Shown here in pieces: positions 37,376-49,608 of a DNA stretch of 64,000 bases. A program made the position numbers and the translations under genes. Location: assembly GCA_037074615.1 (NCBI GenBank), contig CM073536.1, positions 6,267,001 to 6,331,000 on the forward strand. The letters run 5' to 3'. The stretch comes from Leucaena leucocephala (lineage: Eukaryota; Streptophyta; Magnoliopsida; Fabales; Fabaceae). The notes beneath the pieces were generated by a model. That model was not told the DNA's origin and ran no database searches. It saw only the letters and a program-made list of their open reading frames with translations. Every line of letters starts with the position of its first letter. Positions within the stretch are counted from its first letter, which is position 1.

Positions 37376-40300
37376 TTCCCCTGCTCAGATGATGCTGCCA
37401 AGGAATATTCAATTTGAATATTCCTTTACAAATTGAATATTAAAAACACCGCCCATCCAAACAAAAAATAGAAGTCTAAATGATACATGCCGTAATAAAT
37501 AATACTACATGAATAATGACAAACAATTTTGTTCGCATGTGTGAGCGTGTGATATATACAAATTTCATTAACATTTGTTTTAGAAATCCTATTCAGAATT
37601 AAACTTTTGAGAATATTTCATATATACAAAACAATAATGTATTTTTTTTATTGAAAATACATAGGAAAAATAAAAGAAAATTTAGGAAGAATTACTCCAA
37701 GGTCTTATAGAAGAGAATCAATTATTCTAAAATCAAATGATAACTAAATAACATATAATAACAAGTCATACGATATAGCCCCAACGTCTTAATTTACCTA
37801 CAAATCTAGTATAGTCTTTATTATCAGACTAAAATCTATAAAATCTCATGAATTTCAGGACATTTACATTTAACCCCAACATCTTAACATTTAAATTTAA
37901 CCTTAACGTTTAAATTTTTTATATTAAAATCATACCATTAAGTTAAGACGAAAATTATTACGTAAGGCTAATGAGGACATTTAAAAAGAATTTAAAAATT
38001 TAAAATGTAAGTAGGGAGAGTTATATACAATTGTCTTAAAGTTTAAGAGTTTTTATATGTTACAGCCTAAATTTTTTAATCTATATTAAATGTCACATTA
38101 TTCTTATTAATCTAAAATGGTAATTTTCGTCAATAACTTAATAATAAAATTAACTTTAACGGGTCTAATGTCAAAATTTTAAATTTAAATTTTAAGATAT
38201 CAAGAAAATTATATACAGTTAAAGTTTAATTTTTTTTTTAGATTTTAACCTTATTATAAAAAGAACAAAAAACTTATACATAGAGAATATAATAACAAAA
38301 CTTATGGTGATAAAACTCCAATGGGATCTCAAGCATGCTTATCCATAAAAGGAATCTAAAGTAGACCCCATTGAAAGAATTTAAATTTCAACAAATGGGT
38401 TGCCACAGCAAGTGCATCAATTGTCTCTGGGTTCATATAAGATGGTCATTTTCGCTTTCCTCATCGATAAGGCATTATACAATTCAACATGACCATATAA
38501 AAATGTGCCTCATGATATGGGGCCCACATGTCTATGAAAACAACACATCCCAACCAACCAAATGGGTTGATCATGTTGTTGTTGTTGTTGTTGTTTGTGA
38601 ACATGTAATGACGGTCAGTTTTGTGATGCTGACATAGGGACCATATAGAAAGCTTTTTAGTGATTGATGCTGTAAGTTAATAGGGAACTCTACTTTCTCT
38701 TATTTTCTTTTTCATTGCTTTACATAGAGAACTCCATTACATCAATCCCATGTGCCTACTTTCTTTTTAAAAAGATAAATAATAAGAGATGATTCATTTT
38801 ATTATTAATAATAATAATAATCCGCTAGTTATTATAATTTATTTTAATTTTAAGTCAAGTTCTTGTGGTTTATTTTATTTGGACTGGGCCTTTATGTTTT
38901 GATCCATCAATTTCAATTTATATATTTTATAAAATTTAATATAGAAATGCATGGATATCAAAAATAGGTAAAAGAAAATGAGAAATATTTCATAAAATCA
39001 ATGAAATTCTATAAATTAAAATTAGCAAGTTGTGGAATTAATAATGGATGCCTATAATGGATCAAATTACAAAAAAAAACAAAAACAGGAAGAAGAACTA
39101 TATGGACTTAATTCAAAAGTGAGGGATATTAAAAAGATTTGGTTTTATATTATACATACATTTATATATATTGATAATTAAATTTAAATTTACCCAAAAA
39201 AATGTTGGCAATTCCATCGTCCTCTCTCTGAACTTTGTAGTTTGCGGATTCTCTGCAAAGAAGGGCACAGACACGGTCATCAGAATAGGTTTAAATTAAT
39301 GGAAGAAAATTACATTCAATAATCATATAATAATTTTATATAAATTTATAATAAAATATTTCAAAACCGTCCTGAATTATCTAGACGAGTTGAAAAATTG
39401 TAATGAATTAAAATATATGTAATTATTTTCTCACGAATTATCACAAAGTTTGCATGTAAAACTTATAAGTTTTAACATAAGAAAAGTCAATAGCTCTGCC
39501 TTGGAATATATATATATATATATATATATAACACAATTTTTGTAGCAAAAATTTTACATAAATTTAGTGAATCTATATTCCAAAAACAAATCCCATGAGT
39601 TTCCTTCTATCAGAGATTCAATGTGTAGACACGTGTTATATTGACATCATGTAAATCTCACAAAAACATAATAAAACAAGTGATGTCACGCCCCAAGAGA
39701 TCAAATGGTTATAAAAGCATAATCATTCGAAGTTTTCCGATAAATAAATAAATGAATGAAGAATATTTAAGACTGATTTTGACAATATCTGATTTTTCAT
39801 TAAATATTTAGCTCATCAATTTATTATTTTCTGGGCCAAGCGAAGCGCATCAGAATCTTGTTAATTTTCCAATTCAATTATTGATTGGTCCAATAGCACA
39901 TCGAATCCATACTGTAAGAAAATAAACACGCGCGCGCGCGCGTATTTGTCTATTGGATACGTGTCGAATACATATATATATGCTAAGCATATAGTAGTTA
40001 AGTGGTGACATGTCTGAACATATGGATCGTTATTTTTTTAAATATATATATACTCAATCTGTCAATTGTTTGTCCTGGATATATATATATGACTTTAAAA
40101 CACTTGCTTGAATTTTAATTTTTACAAAAATAATTATTCAGTTTAACTTTCTCATGTTAATTTGTTGAATACATAAATAATTGTATAAATAATATATAAT
40201 TTGTTGTACATATAATTTTAAAATGTATCATAATATATATATATATATATCAGCGGTATGTGTTTTGAAACCCGTTGATATTAAAGTAATATGAAGAGTA

Positions 40301-40797
40301 GTTCTATAAAAAAAACCCTTTCCAGCATATTTTTAATAATTTTCAATTTTGTAAACTAACTTTTTTTATAAAATAATATCTCAATATAAATTATATTATA
40401 CTAACCACTTTTAGTCTAACTTCAATTTATAAAATATAATTGGGATAAAAATCAGTTTTATAAAGGTTATTTCAAACAAAGTAATTTAAACAAAACACTG
40501 TGCATTTATTCATCCAAAATATTAATTTTAAAATAAAAAAGGAAAATATAAAAAGAGAGGGAATATTAATATACACACATATGATCATAGTTGAGATGAC
40601 TAATTAATAATAAAAATATTTAAAAAAGCATAATTGTTGATTAAACATTGAAGAGGGGAAAGAAAAGTCTCTGCATGGATCCAATTCAGCTGCCACATTG
40701 AATTATGCATCAGATTCGGAGTATGACTTACCTAACATTTTTATATATAATATACATAAAATAACATGCACGCACTTATATTAATTAGATTTTAATT
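36900..40797. other. Intergenic region with microsatellites
   Basis: No gene is supported. Simple repeats: TA then GA at 37,323-37,372, TTG at 38,574-38,594, TA at 39,507-39,530, an unusual CG tract at 39,929-39,942 and TA at about 40,236-40,249. Confidence 0.5.
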
Positions 40798-42203
40798 CAA
40801 TGCTATAAAATAAATTTTTTAAAGTCTAATTTTTAAATCGGTTCTAATGGAAACACTTTAAAAAAAATGACCGGTAACATTTTTATAAATAAAGATAAAA
40901 TATTCTACACCTGATGTACATATAACCGATGTAAAGGAAATGAGTGGTGGCATTTTTATAAAGAAGGGTAAAATATTCTACACCTGATGTAACACATGAC
41001 CAGTGTAAAAGAAATGAGCGATGGTATTTTTATAAATAAAGGTAAAATATTCTACACCTGATGTACACATGACCGGTGTAAAAGAAATGAGCGGTGTCAT
41101 TTTTATAAATAAAGGTAAAACATTCTACACCTAATGTAACACAGTACCGGTGTAAAAGAAATGAGCGGTGATATTTTTGTAAATAAGGATAAAATATTCT
41201 ACACTTGATGGAATGACATTAGGTGTAGAATGTCCTTACTATTAGAAATCTAACAAAAAGTCTTAGTTTTTTGTGCTTCCATATCTTCACAAATCACATC
41301 GTCGTCCTTGGAGAAAATCAGATAAAGGAGAACACATGGTGACAGGAAGCTCTTCCTTCATAACACACTATCTAAAACTCATCAAAGAAGAAGATCTAGA
41401 TATATGATAACTCATACATATGCTAGTCATTCTCTATTGTTAAAGTCGGTCGTTCTCGTCTCTAAAGCTAGCAAAAAAAAAAAGACCCAGATCTGCGGTG
41501 GTGGGTGTCTGTTTTTTTATTTCTGGATTTTATTTAAATATATTTCTGTTCACTTTTGACTAGGTAAGTCGAATAAATTGTGACGACGTTTCTGTGATGT
41601 CTTCAATTAGGTGATGACGTTTCTGAATTTTTGTTTCTGTGTATATATTTAGGTTTTTGTTTCATTCATTTCTGGGTTCTATTTAAATATATTTCTATTT
41701 ACTTTTGAGCAGGTAACCCAAAGAAATTGTGACGATATTTTTGTGATATCTTTAATTAGATGAATGTGTTTATAGATTTTCGTTTCTGTATATATATCTG
41801 AGTTTTCGTTTCTTTTATTTCTGGGTTCTCTAGTTTTTTCTTTTCGTCTCTTTTTTATTCTCTACTTGCGTTTTACAGGTATTTATTCTTCTTCATCACT
41901 CTCATCCTCTTTTAGATTTGTGATGAAGAAGGAAAGAATTTTAATGCGTTAATAGGAAAACTAGTTTAGAAATTTTTCTGATTTGAACATAGAGTTTTTC
42001 AATTTTTTTTATTTTTTATTTTTACATTACTTTTTAAACCGATTATATAGAATAACCGGTTTAAAAAAGTTGATTTTCTACACCTGTCATATACAATCGG
42101 TATAAAATATCAAACTTTTTATACGGGCTATTTTTACACCTAACCAATGTCCGATGTAAAAATTTATTTTTAACTGATTTAAAAATTTTATTTTTTAGCA
42201 ATG
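40798..42203. mobile_element. Non-autonomous CACTA-like (CMC/En-Spm) element
   Basis: The left end CAATGCTATAAAATAAATTT and the right end, inverted, CATTGCTAAAAAATAAAATT form a terminal inverted repeat close to the CACTA/CACTG class. The flanking 3-bp ATT is duplicated (40,795-40,797 and 42,204-42,206), the size CACTA elements make. Left subterminal sequence is a five-copy ~73-bp array with ACCGGTGTA and TACACCTGATGTA motifs. The right end also has ACCGGTTTA, TACACCTGTCA and ATCGGTATAAAA. The 1.4-kb element has no transposase frame, so it would need an autonomous relative. Confidence 0.75.
40878..41214 (+). repeat. Five-copy ~73-bp subterminal repeat array
   Basis: Units start near 40,878, 40,951, 41,025, 41,098 and 41,172 (spacing 73, 74, 73, 74). 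Each carries TTTTTATAAATAAAGGTAAA, ATTCTACACCTGATGTA and ACCGGTGTAAAAGAAATGAG. The two last motifs are partial reverse complements (TACACC / GGTGTA), as in CACTA subterminal transposase-binding repeats. Confidence 0.85.
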
Positions 42204-42206
42204 ATT

Positions 42207-44532
42207 GTATTAATTAATTAGTTAGGATTAGAGAAGACAAAAGGAATCTCTGCATTTGGGGACGCAAGCTTATCTTCCCTGAATCCAATGCCCTTTCGCT
42301 TCATTTTCAATAATATCCGTATCATCATCCCACTTCTTCATCATCTTCAAATGCTTCACATTAAACTATTATTGCTAATTATTAAACTCCTTAATTCCAA
42401 CTAAATACGCATTATATGAAATCTGTTCTAAGTCTTGTTCGTGACTTATAAACAATGCAATATTTTATATATTTTTTATTTTATATTAATATTGGATGCA
42501 ACAAGTGTTTATTTAATTTACTTAATTTTAACAATGGAAATATTTGAACTCTGAGTATCACCAATATCTCATCTCATTCTTATCATATTATAAATAATTG
42601 ATAATTGTACATAGGGTTAAACTTCAATTTTATATCGGAAAGTTATCATGTAGGAATAACATTATTTTAGGAATTTTTATTTAATTTAATATTATTTTAA
42701 AAATATTAAAAAAATCGCTCTAATTATTAAAAAAATCATGTTGACTGTTAATATTTTTCACCATCGATGATAACATTATTCTATTTTTTAACAGCTACTG
42801 AAATGGGATGAAGGGGTCTTTCAATTTCTTTCACTGTCTTGCACTGAATTGTTTTTAATTTCCTCTGGAATAATTGAGTACGGGTAGATTCCTTTCCCAC
42901 TCCTTTATCAATAAGGGAAGACTCAAGATTGGTCAATTGACAATTTAATTCAAATAATCCTAAATAATTCCATCATTTAGCATATTTTTTCCTGCACGAA
43001 GAAAAATAAATCCAATTACTTATTTTATTCAAATGTTTTTTTTTGTTATTGAGACTACTTACTCGATAATTCATATATAGATCCCAAAATCCGAGCGAAT
43101 TAGCATCAAAATTAATCCAATGGAAGAAGCATGAATTAGTTTAGGATTGAATATAATTGTGATTTAGAATTAGTGACAAAACAGGAGACAAGAATCTGAA
43201 ACTTTGATTGCATATTGTTCTTTTGTTGACACACAAATTGGATTAAAATCTTTTTTTTCCCAATAAAACGATTTTATCATAATTTATAAATATAATTTAA
43301 TTTAATATTTTATGTTTGGTCTGATGATGATTCCACTTTTAATAGAATATCATAGTTGAGAAGTTGACAATCCAATAAATTGCATTTGAGACTCAAACTT
43401 TAACTAACATATTATATTAATTTATTTCACTTAATTTTATATATTTAACTTGATGTCGACACAGCATGAGTTTTAATTTTAAATATTCCAATTTATCTCA
43501 AAAATTTAATTTGGCTGAATTTCAGATCAATCTTTTGAATTTGGTATATACCTCTCTCTTGATCCAAAAATTAAATTCGACCCTCCAAACATTTAACACA
43601 TATATTAGGATATTTTTAATTTTTTTTATCAATAAAATTAGCTTTCATATAATATATGCTTTTTCTCAATGAGATAAACATTTTTTGCCCAAAAAAGTGA
43701 TATTCTTACATAGTAGTTTTTCTTAGCTGAGATGAAAAAGGAAAACCTTTGCTTTTTGGGTGGGGGATAGGATAAGATTAAAGATAAGCTTGCTTTTAAT
43801 TGGTCAAAAAGAAAATGTTGTTTCTTGATATTGACTTTATTGATGAGAAAAACGATGGTTTAAGGTTTTAATAAATTGAAGAAAATATCATATTTATTTT
43901 TTAAAAATTTTAAATTATTCTTGTAATATTTGAAATGGAAATTTTCAACTCAAATTTTGAGTACTAGTATATTTTTCCGCATAATTAAATTTTTGGTCTT
44001 GAAATTTTATTGAATAGACAGTCTTAAAAGTTTTTATAACCATAATTATTCTAGTTTTTTGTCCTTCAAATCAAAATGTCAAGATGGTGGGCCCCAGATT
44101 TCCAATTATGCATTATTTTGGATGCATGTCCTTCTTGCTAAGGAAAGTAACTACTTACTAGTTTGACATGCATCTAATCTCAAAGAATATTTCTAACTTT
44201 AATTTTAATAAAAAATAGCCTAATTTTTAAAATTTGGGAAGAACAACATACATATTAGAGATTTTAAAAATTTGTGTTATGACTGTGTGATTTTTTTTTT
44301 GTCAAGTACATGTATCATTATTAGAGACAATCTTATTCGAAATACTACTAGATATTAAATATAAATATTTTTCTTAATAAAAATTTAAATTTAAATTTAT
44401 CTTGCCATGAGAGTCTAAACCCAGTCAGTTTTTTTTTAAATATCAGAATTTTTAAAAAAGGATTAAATTCATCACAATAGGAAAAAAAAAAAAAAAACCC
44501 GTCAGTTATCACTGTGTGATTGAACCTGCGTG
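42207..44532. other. Intergenic region with no supported feature
   Basis: AT-rich. Short open frames here (for example 43,466-43,672) are low complexity and are not genes. Confidence 0.5.
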
Positions 44533-44574
44533 AATAGAAATGGCCATAAACCTAAACTTTAGGCCATTTCTATT
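44533..44574. repeat. Short inverted repeat (hairpin)
   Basis: AATAGAAATGGCC and GGCCATTTCTATT flank a 16-nt spacer. Allowing one bulged base extends the stem to about 17 bp with a CCTAAAC loop. Function unknown. Confidence 0.6.
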
Positions 44575-44647
44575 GAAAATCATGCAGGCCCATTTCGAAA
44601 GCCTCACCTAATTGAAAGCCCAATTTAACTTCTTTTCCTGAAGAATT

Positions 44648-44867
44648 AAAAGAAACTACCCAAACTAACGGGGTTGGTCCGAGTGGTAAGCGGCTCGGTA
44701 TCGCTTAAGCGAGGTCTCGAGTTCGAGCCTTGGCGTACGCAGAAAATCCCCGTTGGGAGACTCACCCACCATAGCCAGGTGCGCGACGCGGGTCGGATCC
44801 GGATGTAGTCGGGGCAAAGCTCCGGTGAACCGGGTGGGCAAAAAAAAAAAAAAAAGAAACTACCCAA
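44648..44867. repeat. 16-bp target-site duplication around the SINE
   Basis: AAAAGAAACTACCCAA is present exactly at 44,648-44,663 and at 44,852-44,867, directly bracketing the SINE. A perfect duplication of this length marks a recent target-primed insertion. Confidence 0.9.
44664..44851 (+). mobile_element. tRNA-derived SINE, well-preserved copy
   Basis: The 5' tRNA-like head has an A-box region GGTTGGTCCGAGTGGTAAGC (serine-tRNA-like) and a B-box GAGTTCGAGCC about 40 nt later. An unrelated GC-rich body follows (CCCCGTTGGGAGACTCACCC, GGATGTAGTCGGGGCAAAG), then CCGGGTGGGC and a poly(A) tail of about 15 nt. It is much more GC-rich than its surroundings. A minus-strand frame across it starting from the poly(A) is an artefact. 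A diverged copy lies at 20,091-20,274. Confidence 0.92.
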
Positions 44868-45917
44868 TTGTCATAAGATGAGGCCCAAACAGGGTCCAGC
44901 CTTTGTAATTAAAACTTAAGCTTTTTGGGCTTTAATTTTCACAGTAATTGTTTTTTTTGCTTTTTTATAAAAGATCAAACATTATATTAAATTAAATAGA
45001 TAAAAATTAATATAAATAGTAAAAAATAGACTCATATTCTATAAAAATATGAGTTTGATTCTTACTACTATTACGGAGATTTCTTTAGTAAACAATCTCG
45101 TAAATCTTATATAAATATTTTCTGAGCTTTATAGCTGTATTATGATCTTAGTAAAAAATTAATACCACATCCATTTAAACTTTTTTTTATTAAAAAAGAA
45201 AGAAAGATACAAGTACAAAACCAATATAATTAGATCATGTGAGTCTAGTACATATGTAAGTGTACATAAGATACGAAAAGCAAAGAAATTGATATTTCAA
45301 ATGCCAATGTTCTTCTAAGCTCTTATATAAATAGAATTAGAATGTCATATGTTCAATCTCATTTATTTATAAGTTTCAGATTGTTTGCAGATCATAAAAT
45401 TTAAGACCCAACAAACAAATTGATAGATATATATATTAATGATTAAGTATGAAAAGGAAAAAAATAACAAACAAACTAAAACAATCTTGATAACTCTTAT
45501 TTAAAGAATAATAAATTAAAAATTCAAACATAATAGTATATTTTATTTATGCATAAATTATCTCAATTTATATAAAAATGAATTACTAATATTAATATTA
45601 ATATATCGAATACTATAAAATATAAAATTTATCATGTATCACAGTGTCTATAAGCTCAATTTCTAAATTTAACGGAATGCTGAGCCCAATTATTAAATAA
45701 AATATTTTTTAATATAATTTTAAGTTTTTAACCGCACTTGTCCAAGTCCAACCCAACCTGTCTCTCCTCCATCCTTCATCTTTCACTCGTGTCCACAAAC
45801 TCGGCTACGTCATTTTGTTTCAATTTTTATAAATACATAAATAATAATAAAATCATCTCACGCCTCACAAAATTTGAGCCAATCATCAGGGAACGCTTTC
45901 TATCCGCAGCATCTTCA
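44868..45917. other. Region upstream of the NFU gene
   Basis: AT-rich intergenic DNA. The last ~200 bp, richer in C, probably contains the NFU promoter and start of the leader. No clear TATA box. Confidence 0.45.
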
Positions 45918-45968
45918 ATGCAAATATCAGAATGCAGAACTGAACTTCACCCCAGAAACCAAAAATGA
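45918..45968 (+). promoter_or_regulatory. Upstream ORF in the NFU leader
   Basis: A 16-codon ATG-to-TGA frame (MQISECRTELHPRNQK) ends 55 nt before the NFU start at 46,024 and is in a different frame from it. If the leader begins upstream of 45,918 it could lower NFU translation. The leader start is not known. Confidence 0.4.
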
Positions 45969-46023
45969 TAAAATTCTAAGCTTCGATTTTGCTTTCCACT
46001 ACTCTTATGGTAGTAGCTTTCAA

Positions 46024-48436
46024 ATGTTGGGTGCTATACTCTCTTCTCAGTCTCAATGCTTAAATGCAGCAACTTCAGCTTCTGTACCCAACTCATCGCT
46101 CTTAGCATCCAATAGATTATCTTCAACCCCTACATCTCTCTTCAAGGTACTCTTGATTTTGTTCCTATTTACCATTTATTCGTGAGAATTATTCAATTAT
46201 TTTCCTTTTTTTTTTCTCTAGGAACCCATTTCAAATGCCAGAGGATTATCCTCTAAACAAAGTTCTTTTAGCGGCGTTCGCCAAATCAACTTCACGCGAT
46301 CTTTAAGGCGTACTCGACGTCGAAACAGAACAGGTGATTCTGATATCAAATGCACTATATGAACTCGTGAATTTGAGTATGTAGCATTATGCTACTTGTG
46401 GGCAATAATTGTAGAGCAGTTTGAGTATGGAGTTTTGAACGGAATGTATATGGAATATATCATTAAAATGTTCCCTTGGAAATATGATTTTACACCGCAA
46501 TATGATTATCTATACTTCTGTTCATGTGTATGCCATTGTCATTGTCTGGTGTTTTAAGTTTTAGAAAAGTTTATTTTGAGAAAATAAGGTGTTTGATCAT
46601 GTTTCTGGTGAAAAAAATAAGGGATAATGACAATTAAGGACCTTTAAGGGAATTAATACAAAATGTGGACCTTGTTACTACTGAAACTCCAAAATTTACA
46701 ACTCTAACTTCTATATTTACTACCTGAAGGTCCTCATTTTACATTAATCTTCTTATAAGAAATAAGTTGCGTCTGAGTGGTTGCGGAAGTAGGCTTTCTG
46801 CATGCACCAACTTGGAGTTTTAATAAGGAGGAAAAATTATTGTTTTGAAGACAATCTAACTTTTTTTTGCCTTAAATGCATGTCTATAAAATAACTGCAG
46901 TAAGAAACACTTCAAACAAAAATTGCTTTTTTCACACAAGGGAAAAAACAGTTTCCGGATAAGTAGAATCCCCAGCAATCCCAAATTCAGTTGCCTAGTA
47001 AATAACAAGGGATCCGGTTAGTTCGCTGCCATGTCCACTAATACATCTGTCTTGAACAAATTTATCATATGCAATTCTGGTGTTTATGAACACAAATGAT
47101 TAAAATGACAGGATAAGGTGTCAGAGCAACTTATAGTAATACTTGTTAGTTTCATTTATCACATTAATTAGCCTGCAAGTGATGTGGAGAAAATAATTGG
47201 TTATAGCAATAATATTTGGAGGCTGCAGGAGTTGTGGTTTCGCCAACCTGTGTGCTACCGCTTACCGAAGAGAATGTAGAGAAGGTTTTGGATGAGGTAA
47301 GGCCAAGCTTGATGGCTGATGGAGGAAATGTGGCTCTACATGAAATAGATGGCCTTGTTGTTGTACTCAAGCTACAAGGAGCATGCGGGTCATGTCCTAG
47401 TTCAACAATGACCTTAAAGATGGGAATCGAAACACGACTTAAAGACAAGATCCCTGAAATCCTGGAGGTGGAGCAGATAGTTGACACTGAGACTGGACTC
47501 GAATTAACTGAGGATAATGTTGAAAGTGTATGAAATTTATTTTATGCCTTGATTTCCAGCATTTCTATCATTTGATCAATTTTATTCATCCTCATGGCCT
47601 CTTAGTCTAACAAGTAAAAGCAAAATCATCTGCTAGAAACTTGCACTGCACACGCGGGGTGGGCACTCAAGGTCTAAGACTCAAAAAGGCTATTGTTTTT
47701 GTTTTATAAGCTTGAGTAAATCACATTCAATTTCCTGTAGGTTTTCATATCTACAATCTAACCCTCTTTTTTCTTCTCAGGGGTTGTGAGTGTAGGTTTT
47801 ATTAATTAAAAGGTTCTAGAATAAATTGAAACTCGAAGGGATACCATGTTTTTTTTTAAATTGAAAATTCATGTGCCTCATCTTGAAAATGACAATGAGT
47901 GATTAGTGCATTCTGCAAAACGACAAAGAGTACTCTTCTTAGCAAGGCTAGAAAGTTGGAAGTCTCTCCTTATTTCTTGAACAATTCTGATAGTGAACTA
48001 AATAACAAAACAGAAAACAAATATTATATGTTCCTTCCATGCCAACTATTTTATCTTGCCTTAATTTTGTAGGAATCATCTCTGCATAAAACACAGATAT
48101 GTCTTAGAGCTGTGGGATTCTGTATTTAGTGAATCATGTTCCTTTTTTTTTTTCCAGTGAATAAAGAGTGAATCATGTTCTAGTTGCAGCTTCCTTTTGC
48201 TTTGTGAATGCATTGTGAAGCTTATAATGTTTCTCTCTATTCAGGTACTTGCTGAGATTAGACCATACCTTGGTGGCACTGGGGGAGGAACACTGGAACT
48301 TGTTCAGATCAATGACTATGTCGTCAAAGTTCGGCTTACCGGACCGGCTGCTAAAGTTATGACTGTTCGTGTTGCCCTAACTCAAAAGTTGAGGGACAAG
48401 ATACCTTCCATTGCAGCTGTGCAGCTAATAGAATGA
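46024..48436 (+). CDS. Chloroplast NifU-like iron-sulphur scaffold (NFU1-3 type)
   Basis: Predicted scaffold or carrier that assembles [4Fe-4S]/[2Fe-2S] clusters in plastids and passes them to photosystem I and ferredoxin targets. Exons 46024-46146, 46222-46333, 47229-47527 and 48245-48436 join in phase to give 241 residues, close to Arabidopsis NFU2. Residues 1 to about 78 are Ser- and Arg-rich, a plastid transit peptide. The first NFU domain (about 88-160) holds [17 protein letters not shown] and the cluster-binding CGSC (Cys131, Cys134). The second (about 174-241; [14 protein letters not shown], then [12 protein letters not shown]) lacks the Cys pair, the usual chloroplast NFU design. No in-frame ATG lies between the preceding stop and 46,024. 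Which of NFU1, 2 or 3 it matches is not settled. Confidence 0.94.
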
Positions 48437-49608
48437 TGGATTCCATGCTGATTTTAAACCAAACAGATGGACATGTACATTTCTCTCCATCATACAGGAT
48501 TTAACGTTTGTCTCACTTTTACCCTCAACATTTCAACCCATTGGGGTTCACAATTCATTACAAGGATTTCTTTTTTTTTCCCCACTCTCACTTTATCTTT
48601 GCATTCTTCAGAATTACCGAATTTTCATGTTTCATGTCTATAAAATTCTTTGGACATTTATAATAAAATATATTTGAAAAGAACATTTGGTCAGATATTA
48701 TACTTTAATTAAAATATATGACAGCTAATAATTAATTAAACTTGAGTTTCTTTTTTCCTTTGTGGCACACGTTTATCCACTAAAAGCTGTGGTGTCTTGA
48801 GAAGTTGGATTGTCTGGATGCTATAGGGACAATTCTCTCGATTGCAGATATCCACATCCACACCATAATGCATTGAAAAATTCACCTGTAAAGCTAACTT
48901 CTTGTTCTTCCAAATTGGGGAATTGTGGGGCAAAGGAATGTTCATCGAGACAAAATTACAATTATGCCCTCATTGTTTCACATAATTGTAACCAGGAGCC
49001 CACATGAAAAATGTTCGGCCAGACAGTCTCCACTGAAACCCTAATGAGTTGCGCCACTTTGCCTAATGTTTCATCCATATTCACAGTTCTACAACAATTT
49101 GAAATACTTTTTTTTTCCAACCATACCCTTTTCGTGCGTTTCATTTTTTGTTGGGTTGGGAGCCTAAAGATCTGTCGTTGATAAATTTTCATCTAGGGTG
49201 TTAAATTCTTGTGATGCCTTAGTTTCCTGTGAAAATGAATCCTCTATAGTCAGGCCATCATCAAAGAGAAAGTGTCATAGTTATGGCAGATGATTTTCAT
49301 GCATGTTCTCTGAATAGGTTGGTGTTGCTGCTTGTTCAAATTCGTCCTGCGAGGCATAACGATTAAGCTGTTCAATTTATTTTAAAAATAAATCCTTTCT
49401 ATACTTTGATATGAAGTTTTTGGAAGCTTGACCATGGTTACCATAATAAGCGCTTTAACGCTTTATGTGACAAAACCCCTCTCCCATTTTTACTTCGTAC
49501 ATCTCAAAATCACTTAAAACAAACTAATTCAAACAAGCACGTATACATATATGTATCATTCTCTACAATTATGTAAAAAAAAAACTATTCTTTGTTCTGC
49601 TTCTGGTG
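48437..49608. other. Convergent intergenic region
   Basis: Lies between the 3' ends of the NFU gene (+) and the plastid membrane protein gene (-). It holds both 3' UTRs and short spurious frames. Confidence 0.5.

Noticed and set aside
44664..44735. Possible serine-like tRNA gene
   Set aside because: A- and B-box text is present, but no acceptor stem closes and the sequence continues into a SINE body with poly(A) and target duplication.
44646..44867. 73-codon minus-strand frame
   Set aside because: It is the antisense of the SINE and its poly(A) tail, not a gene.
47164..47487. 107-codon minus-strand frame
   Set aside because: Shadow of NFU exon 3, which is confirmed by the conserved CGSC domain on the plus strand.
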